A stretch of 64,000 bases of DNA. It comes from CAVVAL01 sp963742725. Its GTDB lineage: Bacteria > Actinomycetota > Actinomycetes > Mycobacteriales > Cryptosporangiaceae. Both the position numbers and the translations under genes were made by a program. The DNA is taken from NCBI GenBank assembly GCA_963742725.1, contig CAVUMX010000003.1:1240001-1304000 (forward strand). The letters run 5' to 3'. Positions 23,590 through 32,473 of this stretch are shown here, in pieces (the first letter of the stretch is position 1; each line of letters starts with the position of its first letter). Below the pieces are notes generated by a model. The model was not told the origin of the DNA, ran no database searches, and worked only from the letters and a program-made list of their open reading frames with translations.

Positions 23590-25457
23590 CCAGACCGCCC
23601 GTGACAAGCCCACCTGTGACAAGGCCGGACCCCATCGTGCTGGAGATCGTGGAGGGCACGCTCAGCTCGATCGAGCGCGAGGTGGAGACGGCGATCGGCC
23701 GGACCGCCCGCTCGCCGATGATCCGGGACGCGCACGACTACCGGGCCGGCATCCACGACGCGAAGCTGCGCAAGCTCACCGGACGGTCGTACTCGGCGCT
23801 CGTCCACCCGGTGGTCCGGGACTTCCCGATCGAGGAGATGCGGCCGGGGGACGTGTACTTCCACAACGACGTGTACCTGTCCGAGGGCGGCATCGGCCAC
23901 CTGCCGGATCTGTGCGTCACGGTGCCCGTCTTCCACGACGGCGCGGTCGTCGCGTTCGTGCAGGCGTTCGGGCACCACGACGACATCGGCGGCGCCGTCC
24001 CCGGGTCGATGCCGTCGCACGCCACGAGCGTGTACGAAGAGGGGCTGATGGTCCCGCCGATCAAGCTGTGGGACGCCGGCGTGCCGAACCGGGCCGCGCT
24101 CACGATCATGACCCGCAACTCACGGATGCCCGACTCGCTGGCCGCCGACCTGGACGCCGAGTGCTCGGCCTGCCTCATGGGTGCGCGGCGTCTCGGCGAC
24201 CTCTTCACCCGGTACGGGCGGGAGACGGTCGAGGCGTGCTTCGACGCGATCATCTCCAACACGGCGACGACGTTCCGCACCGAGCTGCTGAGCAAGATCC
24301 CGGACGGCACGTACGTGTGGGAGGACTACGCCGAGCACGACGGCGTCGACGAGCCGCGCCTGCACACGCAGCGGATCACGCTGACGAAGGTCCCGGACAA
24401 GCTGATCCTGGATTTCACCGGCACCTCGCCGCAGGCCAAGGGCCCGATCAACCACTGCGGCGACTACGCCGACGGCAACTTCCTCAAGAAGTGGCTGGCA
24501 CCGATCCTGCGCAACCTCGCCGACAGCCCCGAACGGGCCGCCGAACTGGACGTCAACGAGGGCGTCGTCGAGTTGATCGAGATGCGCTTCCCGCCGCCCG
24601 GCACCCTCCTGACACCCATCTTCCCGGCGCCGACCAACGCGCGGACGTTCGTGATCCTGCGTCTGCTCGGCGTCCTGGCCGGCGTGATCGCCAAGGCCGT
24701 CGACGGCCGGATGCCGGCCGACCAGGAGACGATCCGCTATACCGGCGTTTACGGCACGGACGCCGACGGGGCCCCGTACCTGATGCGCGAGGTGCTCGGC
24801 GGCGGATCAGGCGGCCGGTACTACGCAGACGGCGAGGACACGATCCACGTCGTCCCGGACTCGCGGAACATCCCGGTCGAGTTCGCCGAATCGCGCTGGC
24901 CGTTCATCGTGGAGCGGCTCGGGCTGGCGGTCGACTCGGGCGGCGCGGGCCGGTACCGGGGCGGGCTCGGCTACGAGAAGCACATCCGGATGCTGCGCGA
25001 CGCGCACTTCATGTCGATCGCCGACCGGGCGCTGCTGGCGTGCTGGGGCGTCCGCGGGGGCCGGGCCGGACGGCCGTTCGAGGTGACGATCGATCCGGGC
25101 GGCCCGCACGAGCGGCGCGTGGACGCCCTCGCCGACGCCGAGCCGGTGCGCGCCGGTGAGGTGATCCGGATCCGGACCACGGGCGGCGGCGGCTGGGGCG
25201 ACCCCCTGGAGCGGCCGTACGACGAGGTCGTGCGCGACGTGGAGTGGGGCAAGGTGTCCGTGGCCGGCGCCTTCGCCGACTACGGCGTGGTGATCGGCGA
25301 CGTGGACGCCACCGAGGCGGCGCGCGCGGCCGCCCGCGCGGACCGCACCGGCGACGAGCCGTTCTTCGACCGCGGACCGGGTTACCCGGTGCTGTCGGGC
25401 GGCCGGCTCGCCGCCGATGTCGATCAGCTCGTCACCACTCCATCGGCTGGGACTTGA
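23586..25457 (+). CDS. hyuB: Hydantoinase B / oxoprolinase family protein (HyuB)
   Basis: 623 residues from GTG at 23586. Family blocks include PIVLEIVEGTLSSIEREVE, the PGDVYFHNDVYLSEGGIGHLPD-type acidic/His segment that binds metal in relatives, FGHHDDIGG, and the late RYRGGLG and TGGGGWGDP motifs. It forms the catalytic complex with HyuA. The first 20 residues contain a doubled PPVTxP repeat. The 3' end overlaps the convergent VOC gene by 26 bases. Confidence 0.88.
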   Translation: MTRPPVTSPPVTRPDPIVLEIVEGTLSSIEREVETAIGRTARSPMIRDAHDYRAGIHDAKLRKLTGRSYSALVHPVVRDFPIEEMRPGDVYFHNDVYLSEGGIGHLPDLCVTVPVFHDGAVVAFVQAFGHHDDIGGAVPGSMPSHATSVYEEGLMVPPIKLWDAGVPNRAALTIMTRNSRMPDSLAADLDAECSACLMGARRLGDLFTRYGRETVEACFDAIISNTATTFRTELLSKIPDGTYVWEDYAEHDGVDEPRLHTQRITLTKVPDKLILDFTGTSPQAKGPINHCGDYADGNFLKKWLAPILRNLADSPERAAELDVNEGVVELIEMRFPPPGTLLTPIFPAPTNARTFVILRLLGVLAGVIAKAVDGRMPADQETIRYTGVYGTDADGAPYLMREVLGGGSGGRYYADGEDTIHVVPDSRNIPVEFAESRWPFIVERLGLAVDSGGAGRYRGGLGYEKHIRMLRDAHFMSIADRALLACWGVRGGRAGRPFEVTIDPGGPHERRVDALADAEPVRAGEVIRIRTTGGGGWGDPLERPYDEVVRDVEWGKVSVAGAFADYGVVIGDVDATEAARAAARADRTGDEPFFDRGPGYPVLSGGRLAADVDQLVTTPSAGT

Positions 25458-26208
25458 TCACGCAGAACGAGGCGCCGTGCGGGTCGCGGAGCGACGCGAA
25501 GCGGCCGGCGGGCGTGTCCATCGGCGGCGAGTCGACCTGGGCGCCCAGCTCGGTCGCCCTGGCGACGGTGGCGTCGCAGTCCTCGACGTCGAAGAAGACC
25601 CGCCAGTGCGGCGGCACGTCGGCAGGGTGGAACTGGCTCATGTCGAACACGCCGGCGACGCCCTTGCCGTCTAGCTGCAACAGCGTGTAAGCCATGGTGC
25701 CGTCGTCCTTGGTGTCGGGCACCAGGTGGAACACGGCCGCGTAGAACGCCTTCGCGGCGTCCACGTCGCGGGTCGCCAGCTCGGTCCAGGCCAGTGACCC
25801 GGGCGCGTTGGTGAGCTGGGCGCCCTGCATCTGGTCCGCCTGCCACATGGCGAACACGCCGCCGGTCGGGTCGGCGAAGACCGCCATCGTGCCGTGCGGC
25901 GGGACCTCCATCGGCTCCATCAGCACGGCGCCGCCCGCGTCCTGCACCAGCTTCGTCGCGCCCTCGATGTTGTCGATCGCGAAGTACGTCGTCCACACCG
26001 GCGGCTGGGCGTCGCCCATCGGCGGCGACGCGGCCGCGACGGCCTTGCCGTCCTTGAAGAACGTCGTGTAGCCGCCGTACTCCTCCTCGCTGGCCGTCTC
26101 GCTCGTCCATCCGAAGAGGCCCTCGTAGAACCGGATGGTGGCCTGGAGGTCAGGGGTGGTCAGGTCGACCCAGGAGGGGGTGCCCGACGCGTACGTGGTC
26201 TCGCTCAT
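25432..26208 (-). CDS. Two-domain VOC (glyoxalase/bleomycin-resistance fold) protein
   Basis: 258 residues made of two tandem VOC modules (about 10-125 and 135-255), each with the WVDLTTPDLQATIRFYEGLFGW / WTELATRDVDAAKAFYAAVF pattern. Two-module VOC proteins of this type are common in actinomycetes and often act as hydroxyacylglutathione-like or dioxygenase-like enzymes; the metal ligands are not all obvious, so no reaction is assigned. Convergent with hyuB and probably not part of that operon. Confidence 0.85.
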   Translation of the reverse strand: MSETTYASGTPSWVDLTTPDLQATIRFYEGLFGWTSETASEEEYGGYTTFFKDGKAVAAASPPMGDAQPPVWTTYFAIDNIEGATKLVQDAGGAVLMEPMEVPPHGTMAVFADPTGGVFAMWQADQMQGAQLTNAPGSLAWTELATRDVDAAKAFYAAVFHLVPDTKDDGTMAYTLLQLDGKGVAGVFDMSQFHPADVPPHWRVFFDVEDCDATVARATELGAQVDSPPMDTPAGRFASLRDPHGASFCVIKSQPMEW

Positions 26209-26327
26209 GCCATGCCTCCTGTGACGGAAGCGGGCGGCGTCGTCGTCGTCCGCACTCCGGATCCTCGCACCGCGGCGCGCTGGCGGACAGGTCCTAAGGT
26301 CGAACGCCGGACGAAAGGAGGACAGGC

Positions 26328-26837
26328 GTGCCGCCCAAGTCCTGCCATGTGTGTCGAAGCCCGGACAGGACCACGCGGACGGCCTACTACGAGCCCGCCG
26401 ACCTGGCCGAAGGACGCACGCGCGACGAGCTGGCCGCCGCCCGGCTCTCCGCCCGGGCCCGTGACGTCGCCGTGCACCTGGCCGAGGCGGCGGCGCTGGG
26501 CGAACCGGTTGCCGCCGAGCGGTGGACCTGCTGGAACCTTCCCGCGTCGCAGCCGTGGCGGCGGCCCAGGACCGACCCCGAGGAGTTCGTCGTCCAGATC
26601 GGCGGGCTCCAGCGGCGCGCGGTGGCGCTGGGCGCCGTGGCCGGGCCGAACGCGCTGTACGGCGTCGAGCTGGCCCGGAGCACCCGGCTGTTGCTCATGT
26701 ACGCCGCCCGCACCGAGAAGTGGCATCGGGGCGGCACGTGGAAGGCGATCGGCGAACCTATCGGCATGGACGCCGGGGCGGTCGAGGCGTGGATGTGCAG
26801 CGGCGACGCGCGGACACCGGTGCCGCCGCTGCTATGA
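26328..26837 (+). CDS. Hypothetical protein with a CxxC N-terminus
   Basis: 169 residues that I do not recognise. It begins with a possible metal-binding CHVC (Cys6, Cys9), has an Arg/Ala-rich helical middle and ends with a segment (GTWKAIGEPIGMDAGAVEAWM) that could be a helix-turn-helix. AAAGGAGG six bases before the ATG supports the start. The 3' end overlaps the convergent amidohydrolase gene by six bases. No link to the catabolic island can be shown. Confidence 0.65.
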   Translation: MPPKSCHVCRSPDRTTRTAYYEPADLAEGRTRDELAAARLSARARDVAVHLAEAAALGEPVAAERWTCWNLPASQPWRRPRTDPEEFVVQIGGLQRRAVALGAVAGPNALYGVELARSTRLLLMYAARTEKWHRGGTWKAIGEPIGMDAGAVEAWMCSGDARTPVPPLL

Positions 26838-28031
26838 CATGGGTTGGAACGGTTCCCGGCGGGACGGGCCGGCGACCCGCACGCCGGCGCGGTAGACCGC
26901 GACGATGTCGAGGATCGCGCCGATGTCCGTGGTCGGGTCACCCCGGACGGCCAGCACGTCGGCGTCGTACCCGGCCTTGAGCGCACCCTTGCGATCGGCG
27001 ACGCCGCAGGACCTGGCCGCCGTCACGGTGACCGCCGTCAGCGCCCAGGACGGCGCGGCGCCGAAGTCCACCAGCGCGCACGCGCCGTACGGCAGCACGT
27101 CGTGCGGCTTCAGCGCGCCGATCCCGGCGTCGGAGCCGATCGTCACCCGGACGCCCAGTTCCATCATGCGCCGCGTGCCCGCGATCAGGGCGGGCATCGC
27201 GGCGGCGAGCTTCGGCGGCAGCGCGAAGTCGCCCGGCAGGACACCGAACGTGAGCGACGCGATCGTGCCCCGCCCGATCATCAGCCGCAGCGTGTCGTCG
27301 TCCCGGGCGACGCCGTCGGCGGTGAGGAAGCTGCAGTGCTCGACACTGTCCACGCCGGCGGCGACCGCGTCCGCGATACCGGCGGCCGCGTGGGCGTGCG
27401 CCGCGACGGGCAGGCCGCGGCGGTGCGCCTCGTCGACGATCGCGTCGAGCGCGGCACGGTCGAACTGGGGGAGGTGGGGCTCGGATCCGGGTGTCAGCCC
27501 GCCGCCCGTGACCATGACCTTGATCGCGTCCACGCCCCGGTCGGCGCGTTCGGCGACGGCGTCCCGAACCTTGGCCGGGTCGTCGACCTCGCCGCCGAAG
27601 AACCAGCAGTGGCCGCCGGTCGTGGTGATCGGCGGGCCGGCGACCAGCAGCTCCGGGCCGGCGGTCGGGTCACCGGCCAGCTCGTCCCGCAGCGCAAGGG
27701 TGATGTAGTTCCGGTCACCCAGGTCGCGGACGGTCGTGATGCCACCGGCCAGGGCCATCCCGGCCGCCGCCCGGATCTGCGCACCCAGCGCCTCCTCGGA
27801 CGCCTCCGTGAGCGAGGTGACCACGTCCGCCCCGGCGTCGAAGCACAGGTGCTGATGCGGGTCGACCAGCCCCGGCAGCAGCGTGACGCCGTCGCCGAGA
27901 TCGACGGTCTCGACGCCGTCCGGGACCGGTTCCCCGACGGCGACGACGCGCCCGGCGTCGACGAGCACCGTGCCGTGACCTGGGAGAAGCGCATGCCCGT
28001 CGAAGACGGCCCCCGCGCGCAACGCGTACAT
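26832..28031 (-). CDS. Imidazolonepropionase-like amidohydrolase
   Basis: 399 residues of the metal-dependent amidohydrolase superfamily. Metal ligands visible are His59 and His61 (GLVDPHQHLCF), a Lys in VDAIKVMVTGGG that would be carboxylated, His in PVAAHAHAAAG, His in VDSVEHCSF and Asp in TIGSDAGIG. The subgroup contains imidazolonepropionase-like and Xaa-Pro dipeptidase-like enzymes. A longer frame starts far upstream but crosses the divergent AccD3-like gene; the ATG at 28031 (MYALRAGAVFDG) fits the family. In this context it may hydrolyse a cyclic amide, by inference. Confidence 0.85.
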   Translation of the reverse strand: MYALRAGAVFDGHALLPGHGTVLVDAGRVVAVGEPVPDGVETVDLGDGVTLLPGLVDPHQHLCFDAGADVVTSLTEASEEALGAQIRAAAGMALAGGITTVRDLGDRNYITLALRDELAGDPTAGPELLVAGPPITTTGGHCWFFGGEVDDPAKVRDAVAERADRGVDAIKVMVTGGGLTPGSEPHLPQFDRAALDAIVDEAHRRGLPVAAHAHAAAGIADAVAAGVDSVEHCSFLTADGVARDDDTLRLMIGRGTIASLTFGVLPGDFALPPKLAAAMPALIAGTRRMMELGVRVTIGSDAGIGALKPHDVLPYGACALVDFGAAPSWALTAVTVTAARSCGVADRKGALKAGYDADVLAVRGDPTTDIGAILDIVAVYRAGVRVAGPSRREPFQPMS

Positions 28032-28098
28032 ACGTCCATAGTGGCAGCCCTTGTCGCGGCTACGCTCGTGGTTTGTCCCGCGTACCAGGGAGCCCTGC

Positions 28099-29595
28099 TT
28101 GAGCCCGTCCCGCCTCACCGCCCGCGAGCTGCTCGACGCGACCCTCGACGCCGGCAGCTGGACGTCCTGGGACGAACCCGTCCAGGACGCGGGCGGCATC
28201 GGCCCCGAGTACGCCGCCGAACTGGCCGAGGCCCGGGCCCGCACCGGGCTCGACGAGTCAGTGATCACCGGCGAGGGGCTGCTGCGCGGGCGGCGGGTGG
28301 CCGTCGTGGCGTGCGAGTTCGCCTTCCTGGCCGGCTCGATCGGCGTCGCGTCGGCGGAACGGCTCGTCGCCGCCGTCGAGCGCGCCACGGCCGAGGCGTT
28401 GCCGCTGCTCGCGGCGCCGATCTCCGGCGGTACGCGGATGCAGGAGGGCACGGTCGCGTTCCTCCAGATGGTCAAGATCAGCGCCGCCATCGCCGCGCAC
28501 CGCGCCGTCGGGCTCCCGTACCTCGTCTACCTGCGCAATCCGACGACGGGCGGCGTGTTCGCGTCGTGGGGATCGCTCGGGCACGTCACGGTCGCCGAGC
28601 CCGGCGCGCTCATCGGGTTCCTCGGGCCGCGCGTCTACCAGGCCCTCTACGACGCGGAGTTCCCGGCCGGCGTGCAGCGGGCCGAGAACCTGTACCGGCA
28701 CGGGCTGGTCGACGCGGTCCTCCCGCCCGAGGACGTCGCCGAGATCGCCGACCGGGCGCTGCGCGTGCTCTGCGCGCCCCGACGAGGTCTCACCCTGCCC
28801 TTGACGGTTATGCCGGAACCGCTGGCTGGAGCATCGGCCTGGGAGTCGATCACCCGGTCGCGGCGCCCCGAGCGTCCAGGCGTACGGCGGCTGCTCCGGC
28901 ACGCCGCGCAGGACGTGGTGCCCCTGCACGGCACCCAGGAGGGCGAGAGCGATCCCGGCCTGATCCTCGCGCTGGCCCGCTTCGGCGGCGCGCCGGCGGT
29001 CGTCCTGGGCCAGGACCGGCGCGGCCAGACCCCCGAGGCGCCGCTCGGCCCCGGTGCGTTGCGGGCCGCGCGCCGCGGCATGCGCCTCGCGCACGAGCTG
29101 CGGCTGCCGCTGGTCACGGTCGTCGACACGCCCGGCGCCGCGCTGTCGAAGGAGGCCGAGGAGGGCGGGCTGGCCGGCGAGATCGCCCGCTGCCTCGCCG
29201 AGCTGGTGACGCTCGACGCGCCGACGCTGTGCGTCCTGCTCGGCCAGGGCACGGGCGGCGGCGCGCTGGCGCTCGTCCCGACGGACCGCGTGCTGTGCGC
29301 CGAACACGCGTGGCTGTCGCCGCTGCCGCCGGAAGGCGCGTCCGCGATCATCCACCGGACGGTCGAGAAGGCGCCTGAGATGGCCGCCGCCCAGGGCGTC
29401 CGGTCGGCGGACCTGCTCGCCAACGGCATCGTGGACCGGATCGTCCCCGAGCGGCCGGACGCCGCCGACGAGCCCGAGGCGTTCCTGAGCCGCCTCTCCC
29501 GGGCCATCGAGTACGAACTCGCCGTCCTCCTGGAGGTCCCGCCGGCCGACCGGGCCGCGGCCCGCACCGCCCGCTACCGCCGCATCGGTCGGTGA
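28099..29595 (+). CDS. Acetyl/propionyl-CoA carboxylase carboxyltransferase, fused beta-alpha (AccD3-like)
   Basis: 498 residues combining two crotonase-fold halves: the beta-type half (about 1-240, with ISGGTRMQEGTVAFLQMVK and NPTTGGVFASWGSLGH) and the alpha-type half (about 260-498, with VVDTPGAALSKEAEEGG and LLGQGTGGGALAL). It closely follows the layout of mycobacterial AccD3 (Rv0904c). TTG at 28099 is chosen over ATG at 28051 because AGGGAG sits six bases before it and LTARELLDATLDAGSW begins there. No biotin carboxylase is nearby. Linked to the pathway only by position; malonate-derived units would be a logical meeting point. Confidence 0.83.
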   Translation: MSPSRLTARELLDATLDAGSWTSWDEPVQDAGGIGPEYAAELAEARARTGLDESVITGEGLLRGRRVAVVACEFAFLAGSIGVASAERLVAAVERATAEALPLLAAPISGGTRMQEGTVAFLQMVKISAAIAAHRAVGLPYLVYLRNPTTGGVFASWGSLGHVTVAEPGALIGFLGPRVYQALYDAEFPAGVQRAENLYRHGLVDAVLPPEDVAEIADRALRVLCAPRRGLTLPLTVMPEPLAGASAWESITRSRRPERPGVRRLLRHAAQDVVPLHGTQEGESDPGLILALARFGGAPAVVLGQDRRGQTPEAPLGPGALRAARRGMRLAHELRLPLVTVVDTPGAALSKEAEEGGLAGEIARCLAELVTLDAPTLCVLLGQGTGGGALALVPTDRVLCAEHAWLSPLPPEGASAIIHRTVEKAPEMAAAQGVRSADLLANGIVDRIVPERPDAADEPEAFLSRLSRAIEYELAVLLEVPPADRAAARTARYRRIGR

Positions 29596-29656
29596 CCGCG
29601 TCCGCCCGGCCCGAGTTCGTGAAGTGTTGCCAACGCCCCGGGCGGGACGCCGTCTC

Positions 29657-29662
29657 TAGAGT
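29657..29662 (+). promoter_or_regulatory. Possible leaderless -10 element before carbamate kinase
   Basis: TAGAGT lies seven bases before the GTG start at 29670, and there is no recognisable ribosome-binding site in between. The spacing would place the transcript start at or next to the start codon. No good -35 at the proper distance. Confidence 0.35.
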
Positions 29663-29669
29663 CCAGTCC

Positions 29670-30605
29670 GTGCGGGTACTGATCGCGCTGGGCGGCAACG
29701 CCATGACGGCGCCGGACGGGCGGGCCACGCCGGCTGACCAGCTGGCGGCGATCGCGCGCGCCGTCGAGCCGATCGCCGAGCTGGCCGCGCGGGGCGACGA
29801 GGTCCTGCTGACCCACGGCAACGGCCCGCAGGTCGGCAACCTGCTGGTGAAGAACGAGCTGGCCGCCGCCGTGGTGCCGCCCGTGACGCTGGACTGGTGC
29901 GACGCGCAGACCCAGGGAACGATCGGCTTCATCCTGCTGAACGCGCTGGACAGGGCCCTCGCGGCGCGTGGCGTGGCCCGACCCACGGCCGCGCTCGTCA
30001 CCCGCACGCTGGTCGACGCCGACGACCCGGGCCTCACCCGCCCGACCAAGCCGATCGGCCGGTACCTGCCGGCGGACGAGGTCCAGCTGCTGATCGAGCA
30101 CGGCCAGGTCTGGGAGGACAGGGGCCCGCGTGGCTGGCGCCGCGTCGTCGCCTCGCCCGACCCCGTGGAGGTCGTCGACGCGCCGGCCGTCGCCGCGCTG
30201 ATCGCCGCCGGGTTCGTGGTGGTGGCGAACGGCGGCGGCGGCATCCCCGTGGTCCGCGACCCGGACGGGACGCTGCGCGGCGTCGAAGCCGTCATCGACA
30301 AGGACCTCGGCGCGGCGCTGCTCGCCCGCACGGCCGGCGCCGACGCGCTGGTCATCGCCACCGACGTCGAGCACGTCATGCTCGGCTACGGCACCCCGGA
30401 CGCACGTCCGCTGACGGAGGTCACCGTCGCCGAGGCGCGCCGGTACGCAGCCGAAGGGCAGTTCGCGAGCGGGTCGATGGGGCCGAAGATGGAAGCAGCC
30501 TGCCGGTTCGTCGAGGCCGGGGGCGGGCGTGCCGTGATCTGCTCGCTCGACGCGATCGCCAAGGCCGTCGACGGCGGCGCCGGAACACAGATCAGAGGGG
30601 ATTGA
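29670..30605 (+). CDS. arcC: Carbamate kinase
   Basis: 311 residues with the whole carbamate kinase signature: LIALGGNAM at the start, THGNGPQVGNLL, ANGGGGIPVV, VIDKDLGAALLA and GSMGPKMEAA near the end. It interconverts carbamoyl phosphate plus ADP with carbamate plus ATP. No arginine deiminase or ornithine carbamoyltransferase is in the window; the carbamoyltransferase-type trio at 7198-11357 is the obvious source of carbamoyl phosphate, as allK pairs with allFGH in E. coli allantoin fermentation. It is followed after four bases by the ring-opening amidohydrolase. Confidence 0.93.
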   Translation: MRVLIALGGNAMTAPDGRATPADQLAAIARAVEPIAELAARGDEVLLTHGNGPQVGNLLVKNELAAAVVPPVTLDWCDAQTQGTIGFILLNALDRALAARGVARPTAALVTRTLVDADDPGLTRPTKPIGRYLPADEVQLLIEHGQVWEDRGPRGWRRVVASPDPVEVVDAPAVAALIAAGFVVVANGGGGIPVVRDPDGTLRGVEAVIDKDLGAALLARTAGADALVIATDVEHVMLGYGTPDARPLTEVTVAEARRYAAEGQFASGSMGPKMEAACRFVEAGGGRAVICSLDAIAKAVDGGAGTQIRGD

Positions 30606-30609
30606 GACC

Positions 30610-31716
30610 GTGCCCGAACCCATCGAAGTCCGCAAGGTGCCGATCAAGCACGTCAGCGACGCGTCCGGCCTGGCCGAACTCGTCGACACCGGCGTGCTCG
30701 ACGCCGACCGGGTCATCGCCGTCATCGGCAAGACCGAGGGGAACGGCGGCGTCAACGACTACACCCGGATCATCGCCGACCGCGCGTTCCGCGAGGTCCT
30801 GGTCGCGCGGGGCACCCGGACGGCCGACGAGGTCGCCCAGGTGCCGATCGTGTGGTCCGGCGGTACCGACGGCGTGCTCTCGCCGCACGCCACGATCTTC
30901 GCCACCGTGCCGGCCGGGTCGGCGCCGCCGAGCGACGAACCGCGCCTGACCGTCGGGTTCGCGATGAGCGACACGCTGCTGCCGGAGGAGATCGGGCGCC
31001 GGCCGATGGTCGACAAGGTGGCCGCCGCCGTGCGGGTCGCGATGGAACGCGCCGGCATCGACGACCCCGCCGATGTCCACTACGTCCAGACCAAGACGCC
31101 GCTGCTCACCATCCACACCATCCGCGACGCGAAGAGCCGCGGCCAGACCGTCTGGACCGAGCACACCCACGAGTCGATGGACCTGTCCAACGGCACCACG
31201 GCGCTCGGTATCGCCGTCGCGCTCGGCGAGATCGAGCCGCCCACGGACGCCGACGTCATGCACGACCGGTCCCTGTTCTCGTCCGTCGCGTCGTGTTCGT
31301 CCGGTGTGGAGCTGGACCAGGCCCAGGTCGTCGTCGTCGGCAACGCGCGCGGCGTCGGCGGCCGGTACCGGATCGGGCACGCCGTCATGCGCGACGCGCT
31401 CGACGCGGACGGCATCTGGGACGCCATCCGCGACGCCGGCCTCAAGCTGCCCGACCGCCCGCACCACACCGACCTGGACGGGCGGCTCGTCAACGTCTTC
31501 CTCAAGTGCGAGGTCAGCCAGGACGGCACCGTCCGCGGCCGGCGCAACGCCATGCTCGACGACTCCGACGTGCACTGGCACCGGCAGATCAAGGCGTGCG
31601 TCGGCGGGGTGACGGCGGCGGTCACCGGCGATCCGGCGGTGTTCGTGTCGGTCTCGGCCGCGCACCAGGGCCCGGACGGCGGCGGCCCCGTCGCCGCCAT
31701 CGTCGACCTGTCCTAG
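30610..31716 (+). CDS. Ring-opening amidohydrolase (barbiturase/cyanuric acid amidohydrolase family)
   Basis: 368 residues made of three homologous domains, each supplying a Ser-Lys pair: KTEGNGGVNDYTR and WSGGTDGVLSPH in the first, KTPLL and SSVASCSSGVELD in the second, KCEVSQDG and the final SVSAAHQGPDGGGP in the third. Only cyanuric acid amidohydrolase and barbiturase are known in this fold. The C-terminal SVSAxHQGPxGGGP and uracil-type neighbours favour barbiturase (barbiturate to ureidomalonate). GTG start four bases after carbamate kinase with GAGGGG upstream, so co-transcribed. Confidence 0.9.
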   Translation: MPEPIEVRKVPIKHVSDASGLAELVDTGVLDADRVIAVIGKTEGNGGVNDYTRIIADRAFREVLVARGTRTADEVAQVPIVWSGGTDGVLSPHATIFATVPAGSAPPSDEPRLTVGFAMSDTLLPEEIGRRPMVDKVAAAVRVAMERAGIDDPADVHYVQTKTPLLTIHTIRDAKSRGQTVWTEHTHESMDLSNGTTALGIAVALGEIEPPTDADVMHDRSLFSSVASCSSGVELDQAQVVVVGNARGVGGRYRIGHAVMRDALDADGIWDAIRDAGLKLPDRPHHTDLDGRLVNVFLKCEVSQDGTVRGRRNAMLDDSDVHWHRQIKACVGGVTAAVTGDPAVFVSVSAAHQGPDGGGPVAAIVDLS

Positions 31717-31722
31717 CGTGTT

Positions 31723-31761
31723 CGCCCGCCTCGCCCGCCCGCCTCGCCCGCCCGCCTCGCC
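31723..31761. repeat. 13-bp tandem repeat, three units
   Basis: CGCCCGCCTCGCC is repeated three times without interruption at 31723-31735, 31736-31748 and 31749-31761, directly after the barbiturase-family stop and 16 bases before palindromic repeat copy D. Confidence 0.85.
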
Positions 31762-31776
31762 AGCCCCCCGCCGAGT

Positions 31777-31825
31777 TTCGGACTTTTGAGGGTCGCGGGC
31801 GCCGCGGCACCCTCAAAAGTCCGAA
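31777..31825. repeat. 49-bp palindromic repeat, copy D
   Basis: The most symmetrical copy: the 17-base arms (31777-31793, 31809-31825) are perfect and pairing continues outward for three more bases (AGTTTCGG / CCGAAACT). The 15-base loop can pair as CGCGG/CCGCG. It ends ten bases before the next ATG, close enough to affect translation or transcription of that gene. Confidence 0.9.
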
Positions 31826-31835
31826 ACTGGGGGGC

Positions 31836-32405
31836 ATGGTGACGATCGCGGGGGTGGTGCTGGCGGCGGGGGAGGGCCGGCGGTTCGGCGGGCCCAAGGC
31901 CATCGCCCGGTACGAGGGCGAGCGGCTGGTGGACCGGGCCGTCCGCCTGCTCCGGGACGGCGGCTGCGCGCCCGTGGTCGTCGTGTCCGGCGCCGTCCCG
32001 CTCCAGGTGGACGGCGCCACGGTGGTCGACAACCCGCGGTGGCGCAGCGGCATGGGCTCGTCGCTCAGCGTGGGGCTCACTTCAATGAGCGGAGCAGGTG
32101 CGGTCGTCCTCGTCACCGTGGACACGCCATGGCTCGGCGCCGAGGCGGTGCGGCGGGTCGTCGCCGCGTTCGAGGCGGGCGCGACGGTGGCGGTGGCCAC
32201 GTACGACGGTCGGCGCGGGCACCCGGTTCTCCTGGGCCGGGACCACTTCGCCGAGGCCGCCCGTCTCGCTCAGGCGGACGTCGGCGCCCGCGCGTTCCTC
32301 GCCGCCAACCCGGGGCTCGTCACGCTCGTGCCCTGCGACGGCACCGGCTCACCGGACGACGTGGACACACCCGCCGACCTCGAACGGAACGCCTCCAGGG
32401 GGTGA
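31836..32405 (+). CDS. Molybdenum cofactor nucleotidyltransferase-like protein (MocA/MobA family)
   Basis: 189 residues of the NTP-transferase fold with VLAAGEGRRFGGPKA at the N-terminus (nucleotide-binding loop and Lys), NPRWRSGMGSSLSVGL and VDTPWLG in the middle. This is the pattern of MocA, which adds CMP to molybdopterin for enzymes of the xanthine dehydrogenase/CoxL family, so it probably matures the molybdenum hydroxylase encoded at 14725-18499. The ATG at 31836 is the first after repeat D; a longer frame upstream is in shadow of the barbiturase gene. Confidence 0.82.
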   Translation: MVTIAGVVLAAGEGRRFGGPKAIARYEGERLVDRAVRLLRDGGCAPVVVVSGAVPLQVDGATVVDNPRWRSGMGSSLSVGLTSMSGAGAVVLVTVDTPWLGAEAVRRVVAAFEAGATVAVATYDGRRGHPVLLGRDHFAEAARLAQADVGARAFLAANPGLVTLVPCDGTGSPDDVDTPADLERNASRG

Positions 32406-32473
32406 CGGGACGGCAACGGAGTGGAAACGTGGACGGGTCAGGCTGGGAACTCGTTCACGATGAAGGGAGCGTC

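Noticed and set aside
28099..29595. AccD3-like protein as malonate decarboxylase MdcD/MdcE
   Set aside because: Attractive because the pathway could release malonate, but the sequence follows the mycobacterial AccD3 layout along its length and no acyl-carrier or MdcA gene is present.
30610..31716. Ring opener as cyanuric acid amidohydrolase of s-triazine degradation
   Set aside because: Cannot be excluded by fold, but no biuret or allophanate hydrolase genes are nearby and the neighbours are of pyrimidine type.
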